From the NCBI GenBank assembly GCA_030041215.1, contig JASHOH010000136.1:186001-250000 (forward strand): a DNA stretch of 64,000 bases. Reading direction: 5' to 3'. The notes beneath the pieces were generated by a model. The model made no database searches, was not told the DNA's origin, and saw only the letters and a list, made by a program, of their open reading frames with translations. A program made the translations under genes and the position numbers. Origin of the DNA: Candidatus Sulfotelmatobacter sp. GTDB taxonomy: Bacteria > Acidobacteriota > Terriglobia > Terriglobales > Acidobacteriaceae. Position 1 is the stretch's first letter. The number at the start of each line of letters is the position of its first letter. Shown one piece after another: positions 44,599-51,792 of the stretch.

Positions 44599-45456
44599 TC
44601 AATGGCCTCCCAGCAAGACCAGCAGCTCCCCAAGGCTCCGTAGGACGCGATGTGGCCTTCTGCCCGGAGGCTGCTTGACCCAGTCGCGTTCTTTGGAGAT
44701 GCCGGTGGTCACTCCGAAGCCCACGGCGCCGCCTCGCCGGGCCATAATCATTTCGACTAGAGGATCGTCTCCGACAACCCCCACCTTGCTCATCGGGATG
44801 CCCAGCCTTTTCGCCACCAACCTTAGTGCGTGGAGCGAGGGTTTCCCAGTGAGAATCATGGGCGCGCGTGTGATCCTCCGCACCGCGGCCGAGATCGCGT
44901 AAGAGTAACCCATGGTCTTGCCGCCAGCAGTGGCAAAAAATGGTACATCAGAAGCCACATACAGCTCCGCGCCATTCCAGATGGCCTTCGCTGCGGCTTC
45001 AATGTCTTTCATGCGGCAGTCGGGATGCCATCCAATGTAGACAGCATCGACGCCGTCAGTACCTTCGTCGTTCGTGAAAACTGTCTGGATTCCCGCCTGT
45101 GTAAGCGCATGTCCGACGCCGGGTGTTCCTAACACAAGAACTCGCTTAACGCCTCGGCGAGGCATAAGGTCCGCGGCCACACTGGAAGGGGTAAGGAGAG
45201 CATCATCGGAGATGGGCAAGCCGAGAGCGCGCAGTTTGGGGGCTTGTTCCGACGAGGGGTAATTCGTTCCATTTGTGAGGACAACAAAGGGGATGCCGCG
45301 TGCCTTCAATTCGCTCAGCATCTCAACGGCGCCGGGGAGCACTTGATAGCCGCTGAGCGAACGATCGGCTAAAACCAAGGTTCCATCGAGGTCGAATACG
45401 AAGCCCGCTACAGGTCTGAGCCGCCTATCCTTGTGAGGGCCGGATTTGTGTTTCAT
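44599..45456 (-). CDS. HAD-superfamily IIA phosphatase (NagD/p-nitrophenylphosphatase-like)
   Basis: 285 residues. Motif I FVFDLDGTLVLAD, motif II VLTNGTNYPSSE, the C2-type cap in between, motif III Lys in ILTGKPSLHAL and motif IV VGVVGDDPLVEMIMARRGG. Members dephosphorylate aryl or sugar phosphates. The ATG overlaps the carboxyltransferase stop by four bases, so it belongs to the kinase/carboxylase operon. In the acetovanillone systems described in Sphingobium and Rhodococcus, a phosphoaryl intermediate must lose its phosphate; this enzyme fits that step (inference). Confidence 0.82.
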   Translation of the reverse strand: MKHKSGPHKDRRLRPVAGFVFDLDGTLVLADRSLSGYQVLPGAVEMLSELKARGIPFVVLTNGTNYPSSEQAPKLRALGLPISDDALLTPSSVAADLMPRRGVKRVLVLGTPGVGHALTQAGIQTVFTNDEGTDGVDAVYIGWHPDCRMKDIEAAAKAIWNGAELYVASDVPFFATAGGKTMGYSYAISAAVRRITRAPMILTGKPSLHALRLVAKRLGIPMSKVGVVGDDPLVEMIMARRGGAVGFGVTTGISKERDWVKQPPGRRPHRVLRSLGELLVLLGGH

Positions 45457-46940
45457 GCTATCGCCTTGCAGCGCGCTGGCGATCCTTCCAACTCCAGCCG
45501 AAAGCCAGGCTTCTCAACCGACAGGCGTGCGATGTCTCGGCGCGCCGCAAGCCGGCGAAGCAACTGCATCACCGGAGCGATGTCCGGATTGTAGGTTTGC
45601 GACGCAGGCCCTGCCGCTTTCATGGCATCGACCTGTTCACCCGGCATAGTCGCGCGAAGCAGGAACTCCTCGTCACTGAGTTCTGGCCCAATTCGTCTGC
45701 GCAACTCGGCAAGAGGTGGCATGCCTGGCTCTTGGCGAAGCTCGCGAGTTCTGGGCAAGGAATCGATACGGTCCATCACTTCAGGAGCAATCGGCAGGCT
45801 GGGTTTTCCGAACCGGCCCAGGGTGTAGCGAATCAACTCGTCCGCCACAACCGCGTATCGCTCGTGGCGCGTTACGTTCATTACCGCCTGGGTCAGCAGC
45901 ATTTGCGAAAAGGGGGTCATCACAATCGGCCAGCCTAATTCCTGACGCACGCGGCCTAATTCTTCGATTACTGCTCCTTCCAGGTGTGTGAGCCTGCTTT
46001 CCGCCAGATGTCGTCGCATGGTGCCGGTCATGCCCCCGGGTAACTGGTGATGGAAGTATGCGGCATCAAAAGCCTGCGGGTGTCCGGCAGGAAGTCCCTC
46101 CGCCTCTGCCAGGCCGGTGAAATAGCGGCTAACTTCACTCAAGGCCTGGTGGTCAACATAGATCTTGTGCCCGAGCTCGCGCAGATTAGCCACAACGCGC
46201 TCGGCTGGAGGATTGGATATGCCGTCGCTCGCCGCACCCGAGGCGCATTGCACCGTGCCGACGCCCCACTCCGGCGCGTCCATGTAGACTAACTCGCCAA
46301 GGCCGATGGTGGAATGGGAATGGAGCTCCAAGGACTTGTCACCGATCACCGCCTTAACCGCCGGAATCATCGTGCGCGCGCGCAGGGGACTCAGAAGGCC
46401 GCCTGGGTCTTTGATGTAAAGCGCATCTACGTCCGGACTGGCGGCAAGTTTGCGGGCGCGTTCTACGTAGCGCGCGTCGTCATCGATGGGGGTGATGGTA
46501 AACACCAAAGCGGCGACGACGTACTCGCCGCCAACTTCTTTGATCATGCGCGCGCAGGCGATGGCGGAGTCGGCATTATTCATCGGATCAGCCAGCGCGA
46601 ACCGGCGAATCCCGTTTTTCACCAGAGTAGCGAACGCCAGCTTCATGAATTCAGGGCTGGCCGTTTCCCACGAAATAAAGCGGAAACCGGTGGAGAGAAA
46701 TTGAAGGGGCGTATTCGGAGTGGCCTTCGCCATCAGTCGAATTCGCTCCCATGGGTCTTCCTTCTTGTAGCGAACGGCAACGCCCATATGCGTGGAGGTA
46801 GTGAAGTCGATCGCCTTGAAACGGACGCGGTCCATGACGGGAGCGATGGTCAGAGTCTTGGCAGTGTCGATGCCAAGCGCCGCCCAAAGACTCTGGTTGC
46901 CGTCTCGAAGTGAGGTTTCGACGATCTCAATATTCGCCAC
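45453..46940 (-). CDS. Biotin-dependent carboxyltransferase subunit (OadA/PycB-like)
   Basis: 495 residues. The DRE-TIM motif is ETSLRDGNQSLWAA at residues 7-20, followed by MGVAVRYKKEDPWERI, ALADPMNNADS, DALYIKDPGGLLSP (carboxylated-Lys region) and LELHSHSTIGLG with the metal His-x-His. After the barrel comes the conserved carboxyltransferase C-domain (YFHHQLPGGMTGTMRRHL). Its own biotin carrier is the separate gene 3 bases upstream. Instead of classical pyruvate or oxaloacetate, the linked PEP-synthase-like kinase suggests a phosphorylated aryl ketone as acceptor. No biotin carboxylase gene is found in the window. Confidence 0.85.
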   Translation of the reverse strand: MANIEIVETSLRDGNQSLWAALGIDTAKTLTIAPVMDRVRFKAIDFTTSTHMGVAVRYKKEDPWERIRLMAKATPNTPLQFLSTGFRFISWETASPEFMKLAFATLVKNGIRRFALADPMNNADSAIACARMIKEVGGEYVVAALVFTITPIDDDARYVERARKLAASPDVDALYIKDPGGLLSPLRARTMIPAVKAVIGDKSLELHSHSTIGLGELVYMDAPEWGVGTVQCASGAASDGISNPPAERVVANLRELGHKIYVDHQALSEVSRYFTGLAEAEGLPAGHPQAFDAAYFHHQLPGGMTGTMRRHLAESRLTHLEGAVIEELGRVRQELGWPIVMTPFSQMLLTQAVMNVTRHERYAVVADELIRYTLGRFGKPSLPIAPEVMDRIDSLPRTRELRQEPGMPPLAELRRRIGPELSDEEFLLRATMPGEQVDAMKAAGPASQTYNPDIAPVMQLLRRLAARRDIARLSVEKPGFRLELEGSPARCKAIA

Positions 46941-46943
46941 AGT

Positions 46944-47393
46944 TCAGGCCTCTGGACGCACTCGCATCAGAACTTCGCCATACTCAACCGCCGCCCCATT
47001 CTTAACCAAAATTTCAACCACCTCGCCTTTCACGCCGGCGCAGACGGTGTGCATCAGTTTCATGACTTCGATGATCCCGACCATTGTCTGCTCCGCAACT
47101 TTCGATCCCAATTCTACGAACGGAGGCTGACCCGGCTTGGGTGCGACATAGAAGATTCCGAGGAGCGGAGCCGGGATTTCCAGCAGACCGGGCTCGGATG
47201 GCAGCTGGGCTCGCGGCTGCAGCGGTGAATTCGGCGGCGGGGAGGCTACCGCCAGCGGATCGGAAACTTGCGGCAGCACAGACCCGCGCTGGAGGCTTAA
47301 TTTGACACCATTCATCTCGAGCGTTAATTGATCGAAGCTCGATTCCTCGAGGATGCGCATGATCTCGGCCACATCCTTGGCCGTGAGCGTCAA
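46944..47393 (-). CDS. Biotin carboxyl carrier protein
   Basis: 149 residues. The biotinyl domain is C-terminal, with the biotin Lys in IEVMKLMHTV (the usual AMKM written here VMKL). The N-terminus (MRILEESSFDQLTLEMNGVKL) and Pro-rich linker resemble AccB. The start is TTG 47393 behind GGAGG, overlapping the kinase gene stop by four bases. It should carry carboxyl-biotin to the adjacent carboxyltransferase. The absence of a nearby accC-like carboxylase implies the cell uses one encoded elsewhere. Confidence 0.87.
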   Translation of the reverse strand: MTLTAKDVAEIMRILEESSFDQLTLEMNGVKLSLQRGSVLPQVSDPLAVASPPPNSPLQPRAQLPSEPGLLEIPAPLLGIFYVAPKPGQPPFVELGSKVAEQTMVGIIEVMKLMHTVCAGVKGEVVEILVKNGAAVEYGEVLMRVRPEA

Positions 47394-48439
47394 CGGCGGC
47401 CTCCAAAAATATTCATCACATGCTCAAGGGGGTTCTGCGCCGGCCTGGCAACCGGGGCCTTGTCTTTGTCAGACCACACAGTCTCAGGGCGGCTCTGTAA
47501 CAAAGAGATTTCGTTCTCGTGATTAATCGCCCACTCGATGTCCTGCGGCCTTCCGTAATGACGTTCGACCTTGCAGCCGATTTCCGCCAGAGCCTTGAGC
47601 TCGCCGTCGCTAATCGAAGGCGCACGCCGAAGCTCTTCCGGCGTTTCTATTTGCTTGATCCCGCCGCTCTCCACCGTCACATCTTGCCGCCGCTTGTCGG
47701 AGATTTCACGCACTGAAATTTGGCCGGTAATTTTACCGATCACGAAGCGATCTGGTGTGACTTCGCCGCTTACTACAGCGGAGCCCAGACCCCAGGTTGA
47801 TTCGATGGTGATCACAGAGCGGTCCCCGGTCAAAGGGCTGCGCGTGAACATCACTCCCGCCGAGCGCGCATCCACCATCGTTTGGACAACGACCGCAATC
47901 GCTACTCCGTTTTCCGAGGTACCGCCTTTTCGACGATAGGAGATCGAAGGAACGGAGTAGAGGCTGGCCCAACAAGAGCGCACATACTCAAGAATAGCTT
48001 CGGTACCCTTCACCCAGAGATAAGTGTCCTGAAGTCCGGCGAAGCTGGCCTCCTCTGAATCCTCGGCCGTAGCTGAGGAGCGCACCGCCAATGGCCACCG
48101 GGGGTCCGGGCCGCACAGCTCGGCATGCGCCGCCACGATGTCCGAGCGAACGTCCGGCGGCAAAGGCGCGTTCTTGAGGCGCGTGCGAAGTTCCTCGGAA
48201 AGCAGGCGGATTCCTTTCAGATCATGGAGCGTCAGCGCCTCCACGCGTGAACGGATCTGCCTCTGCTTTTCCAGTTCGGCCAAAACGAGTTCGAACCCCC
48301 TGGTGGTTACGACAAAACCGGGTGGTACCGCGATACCTGCCCGGGTCAACTCGCCTAATGAACCGCCCTTGCCTCCAACTATGGCGCGATCGGCGAGTGT
48401 GATATCGGCGAACCAGCTGATGTTAGCGGTGGAACGCAT
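47390..48439 (-). CDS. PEP-synthase N-domain-like kinase subunit (HpeI/AcvB or PpsB type)
   Basis: 349 residues, equal to the ATP-binding N-terminal part of PEP synthase/PPDK. Motifs: IVGGKGGSLGELTRAGIAVPPGF, LAVRSSATAEDSEEASFAGLQDT (both cited in the usual PPDK positions, here given as partial runs), TMVDARSAGVMFTRSPLTGD and DIEWAI with Glu near the C-terminus. The catalytic-His domain is absent and lies on the neighbour at 49146-50966. Phenylphosphate synthase and the acetovanillone kinases are split in the same way. Start ATG 48439 follows GGGAG; the frame upstream is open but unsupported. Confidence 0.85.
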   Translation of the reverse strand: MRSTANISWFADITLADRAIVGGKGGSLGELTRAGIAVPPGFVVTTRGFELVLAELEKQRQIRSRVEALTLHDLKGIRLLSEELRTRLKNAPLPPDVRSDIVAAHAELCGPDPRWPLAVRSSATAEDSEEASFAGLQDTYLWVKGTEAILEYVRSCWASLYSVPSISYRRKGGTSENGVAIAVVVQTMVDARSAGVMFTRSPLTGDRSVITIESTWGLGSAVVSGEVTPDRFVIGKITGQISVREISDKRRQDVTVESGGIKQIETPEELRRAPSISDGELKALAEIGCKVERHYGRPQDIEWAINHENEISLLQSRPETVWSDKDKAPVARPAQNPLEHVMNIFGGRR

Positions 48440-48490
48440 CGTTGCTCCCGAATTCAGGCTGTTCAATTCCGGCTCTTTAGTCGTAGCTGT

Positions 48491-49039
48491 TCAAATGTAG
48501 AGCTGTTTGTTGATTGGAATACCGTGCTCGCGGCAATAGCTCTCGTAGTGATTGATGAACCACCAGACATCGACCGTTTCGACGAAATTAGCGTTGTCGT
48601 CGTAAAACTCAAGAGGTCCCTGGAGCCAGCCAAACAGCTTGACTCCGTTGGGATTGTCGCTCACCAAAGTATGAACGAGACCCGGAGTTTCGTAGATGAA
48701 GTCGCCTGGGCCGGCTACCCAGTCGTATTCGAGATAGCGGGCGCTGCCCTCGAGGCAAATCATTACGACCGTTCCACGGTGCTTGTGTGTACCAATGACG
48801 CCGGCCGACTTTATCCACAGAATGTTGCTGAAAATGTTATGGCGAGTGTCGAAAAGAAGATGGCGGATTGCCGCATTGGGGCCGAATGGCACCCATGGAC
48901 TCTCCCGTTCAGATGGACCGACAAACGTGCCCGGTATGCCATGCCGCTTGATCACGTCCGAATAGGCTTCGGGTATATCCACGATCTTGTAAGCTGTAGA
49001 TGGCGGAGCGGTCATTCTGGTAACTGACGATGTTGTCAT
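48491..49039 (-). CDS. Cupin, 2,4'-dihydroxyacetophenone-dioxygenase-like
   Basis: 182 residues from ATG 49039 behind GGAGG. One cupin barrel: metal ligands in GVIGTHKHRGTVVMI (His-x-His) with Glu in LEGSARYLEYDW, then GDFIYETPGLVHTL. WVPFGPNAAIRHLLFDTR and VWWFINHYESYCREHGIP are typical of the DHAP-dioxygenase-type family. That enzyme cleaves 2,4'-dihydroxyacetophenone with O2 to 4-hydroxybenzoate and formate. Its location between the two kinase-subunit genes suggests action on an aryl ketone, but a different role for the cupin is possible. Confidence 0.78.
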   Translation of the reverse strand: MTTSSVTRMTAPPSTAYKIVDIPEAYSDVIKRHGIPGTFVGPSERESPWVPFGPNAAIRHLLFDTRHNIFSNILWIKSAGVIGTHKHRGTVVMICLEGSARYLEYDWVAGPGDFIYETPGLVHTLVSDNPNGVKLFGWLQGPLEFYDDNANFVETVDVWWFINHYESYCREHGIPINKQLYI

Positions 49040-49145
49040 GGTGTGCCTCCTCATGCGGCTTCGCCGCGCTGCTGCGCATTGCTGAATCTGCTGTCGTTCA
49101 GAATTTCCAACCCACATTCAAACGCCGACAACCACAGAAAAAACA

Positions 49146-50966
49146 TTACTGCAGAATCGTAACCACGCCCCTGCCGCCATCCACGCGAATACGCTGGCCG
49201 TCTTTGATCTTCTGCGTAGCGGTGCCAGTTCCCACCACTGCCGGCAAGCCGTATTCGCGCGCAACGATCGCAGCGTGGCTCATCGAACCGCCGATATCGG
49301 AGACGGCTGCCGCAATCTTCTGAAAAACCGGCGCCCAGCTTGGGTTAGTGACGTGACAGACCAAAATGTCGCCGCGGCGCAGGCGATCGATTTCGTCCAC
49401 CGTCATCACCACTCGGGCGATGCCGTCGACTACACCGCTGGAGGCGGCGAATCCTTTGATCTCGTTGGAATCTGGCTTCTCGCCTGCCGCCAGCCACGAA
49501 TCCAGATTCTCGCGCGTAATGCCCCACAGCATGACAATGGCGGGGTCATCAATAACATCGGGCACAGGGCCCAGGGCTGGCGGAGTTTCGTGCCTGGCCC
49601 ATTCGGCAATCGCCGTTTTACGCTCGTTCACAATCGGCGTCCAGCGGGCGGGACCGCGTGGCGGGGAACCATTCGACCACGAGGTCATGAGATCAACAAT
49701 CGCCGCCTCCACTTCGTAGTGAGTCAGGTGGAAGATGTCCTCGGCGTTGGGGAAAAAGCCATGCTCGGCCAATAGCGCGCCAAATTCCCGAATCTTGTTA
49801 AAGAACAGATTGGTGTACCAATGCTCACAGTAGAATTTGTGCCCTTCGACGTAAGGAAACACGCGGTGGGCAAGCTGAATCATCTGGTCATAGGCGGCGC
49901 GCTCTTCATCGCTATTGAGCAACTCGCGGTAATTGTCAATGAGCTGCTGGCGCTCGACCATCAGCTTCTCGATTGGCCGCTCAATGCGTTCGCCGGCTTT
50001 CACATTAGCGATGTAGCCGGGCAATGAAGCGAAGGGCATCGAGAGATCATCGTTCCAGGAGCGATGGTAGTGGTAGAAGCCGTCGCCAACATTGATGTTG
50101 AACCACGGTTCGCGAGCGTCGGACAGTTCTTCCAGCCACTTCCTGCCGGATTCGGATTGCTCCAGACATTGCATGATCTCGCCGGGCGCAGTGCCGTCGC
50201 GGAAGAGGTCATCCACGCCTAGCTCAATGGCGCGTTTGGCGAGACGCCTGAGCTCGTCGTCGGGACGAAAAATTTCCGCTTCCATACCTGCCACCATGCG
50301 TGCCACGGTCTGATCGCTGATCTCCGGGAATGCCTTCTTGCAGAAATCGAAGAAGGTCAGATAGGCGCCATAGCCGAGCAGCAGAAACTCGAAGTGATGG
50401 TGCCACATGCGGAAATAGCCCTCGAGGGTCTTCTGATAGATATCGAGGAGGTAGTGGTTGGATGCAATGCCGCGTCCGGCGCGGACATGCTCCAGGGGCT
50501 CGAACTCCGGCAACGCCAGCTTCGGGAGCGCCTCGGCCGACCGAATTAAAGCCAGCATTTTTTGCTTCCACTGTGCGAATAATTCTTCCCAGTGTTCGTA
50601 GTAATAGAAGGCACGTTGCTGGAATTCCTTTGTGCGCCTGGCAATTTCGGCGGGATCGGTTACAGCGTTGCCGCCGATGTAGATCCTTCCGTTGATGATG
50701 CGATAGTCAATCCCCAGCGTCGTCGGCAAACTGTGGACCCGGGTGTTGGCCGCACCCAAGGCGCAATAAGCGGCTTCTGCCGTGGTGACGTCGAATACGC
50801 TCATCGGCTCCGGAAAATGCATGGAGTTGTAAAACCAGAAGCGCTCGTCATCTTCCCGGGCGAACTGCATGTAATATGGGTAGGCAGCCTGCGCGCGTTC
50901 TGTCCCTGGGACTACCTTCAAGGAGCTGGGAAGCGGAAAGCATCTGGTTTTGAGGGTTGTGTTCAT
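49146..50966 (-). CDS. PEP-synthase C-domain-like kinase subunit with mobile His domain (HpeH/AcvA or PpsA type)
   Basis: 606 residues from ATG 50966 behind GGAAGG. The C-terminal 100 residues are the PEP-utilising mobile domain: catalytic His in GGSMSHAAIVAREYGLPAVVG, with DILVCHVTNPSWAPVF before it. The preceding ~480 residues are helical and rich in aromatic residues (YEHWEELF, FRMWHHHFEFLLLGYGAY), as in phenylphosphate synthase alpha, where they bind the phenolic substrate. The ATP-binding part is the separate neighbour at 47390-48439. Together they should transfer phosphate from ATP onto a phenolic OH. It is the first gene of the operon ending with the HAD phosphatase at 44599. Confidence 0.85.
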   Translation of the reverse strand: MNTTLKTRCFPLPSSLKVVPGTERAQAAYPYYMQFAREDDERFWFYNSMHFPEPMSVFDVTTAEAAYCALGAANTRVHSLPTTLGIDYRIINGRIYIGGNAVTDPAEIARRTKEFQQRAFYYYEHWEELFAQWKQKMLALIRSAEALPKLALPEFEPLEHVRAGRGIASNHYLLDIYQKTLEGYFRMWHHHFEFLLLGYGAYLTFFDFCKKAFPEISDQTVARMVAGMEAEIFRPDDELRRLAKRAIELGVDDLFRDGTAPGEIMQCLEQSESGRKWLEELSDAREPWFNINVGDGFYHYHRSWNDDLSMPFASLPGYIANVKAGERIERPIEKLMVERQQLIDNYRELLNSDEERAAYDQMIQLAHRVFPYVEGHKFYCEHWYTNLFFNKIREFGALLAEHGFFPNAEDIFHLTHYEVEAAIVDLMTSWSNGSPPRGPARWTPIVNERKTAIAEWARHETPPALGPVPDVIDDPAIVMLWGITRENLDSWLAAGEKPDSNEIKGFAASSGVVDGIARVVMTVDEIDRLRRGDILVCHVTNPSWAPVFQKIAAAVSDIGGSMSHAAIVAREYGLPAVVGTGTATQKIKDGQRIRVDGGRGVVTILQ

Positions 50967-51235
50967 GCCTACCTTCCGATCGACAGCTTCGTTTGGCACC
51001 GCAGCCGCTTACTGAGTTTTCCCCAGGTCGATTCCCTGTTCTCCGTTGCCTTGGCGCGGATGTTTCGCGCCCCGAGAATTTGCCGTTCGAGGACCCGCCG
51101 CAGAGTGGTTGCGATCCGAAACCAGCAGTTGGAATCCCCCAATGATGGCCGAGATTATACCCCTAAGTGCAAGGCCCTTTGCAGATGGTGTCGCACCATG
51201 CGCGACAATCGAGTGGCTGCGATGTACCACCCAGA
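50967..51235. other. Intergenic region before the aryl-ketone operon
   Basis: About 270 bases between the kinase start and the stop of the MarR gene, both on the minus strand. It should hold the promoter of the operon read toward 50966. I find no clear -35/-10 pair, hairpin, GTATAC element or conserved open frame. Confidence 0.3.
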
Positions 51236-51769
51236 TTATCGACCACCATTCCGCGACGCAGCGAACCCTCGATCAAGAGGCGCCCGGCTTTCGTCGTTGT
51301 TCAGGTGAACGAATTTCTTCAGGAGTTGCATAAACACCCTCTGCTCTTCCCTGTTGAGTGCCTGAAGCAAGCGACTCGCCAGAACGGTGCTGCGCGGAAC
51401 CAGTTTTTTCAGGAGGGTCACTCCTTTCGGTGTGAGATGAAGTAGGCGAAAGCGTTTGCTCTTCGTGGCCATCATGCGCCGAACAAGTCCCCGCTCCTCC
51501 AGCCGTACCGCAAGATCTGCGGCGGTTGAAGTGTCAAGGGCGCAAAATTTCGCCAGCGTGACTTGATCAATCCCCGGGTGCTCCTGAAGCACTCGGAGCA
51601 CGCAATATTGGATTGGGGTCACACCGTTGCCCATGGTCGAGTGAAACAACGAAACCGCTATCTGCTGCGCGCGCCGGATTAAGTGGCCCGGTTCGTCGTA
51701 CACTTCGCCGGCCGACCCGCTGCGGCGTCCGGGCCTACGCAAAGCTGAAGGTTTGACATTGAGCTTCAT
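51236..51769 (-). CDS. MarR-family transcriptional regulator
   Basis: 177 residues. Helix-turn-helix and wing: VTPIQYCVLRVLQEHPG, DQVTLAKFCALDTSTAADLAVRLEERGLV (in parts), RMMATKSKRFRLLHLTPKG. About 20 basic N-terminal residues precede it. It is divergent from the feruloyl-CoA synthetase gene with only 23 bases between the starts, the arrangement of FerC/CouR-type regulators that are released by hydroxycinnamoyl-CoA. The likely operator must overlap the fcs ribosome site. Confidence 0.85.
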   Translation of the reverse strand: MKLNVKPSALRRPGRRSGSAGEVYDEPGHLIRRAQQIAVSLFHSTMGNGVTPIQYCVLRVLQEHPGIDQVTLAKFCALDTSTAADLAVRLEERGLVRRMMATKSKRFRLLHLTPKGVTLLKKLVPRSTVLASRLLQALNREEQRVFMQLLKKFVHLNNDESRAPLDRGFAASRNGGR

Positions 51770-51792
51770 GCCGGCTCTATTGTAAGGGAGTT

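Noticed and set aside
45453-46940. Pyruvate carboxylase B or oxaloacetate decarboxylase of central metabolism
   Set aside because: The fold is the same, but four-base overlaps with the HAD gene and the link to the split kinase argue for a dedicated role. Central-metabolism use remains the fallback.
47390-50966. Phenylphosphate synthase for anaerobic phenol degradation
   Set aside because: The split kinase resembles PpsA/PpsB, but there is no PpsC-like CBS protein and no UbiD-type phenylphosphate carboxylase. Biotin carrier, carboxyltransferase and HAD phosphatase point to the aryl-ketone route instead. It cannot be fully excluded without sequence comparison.
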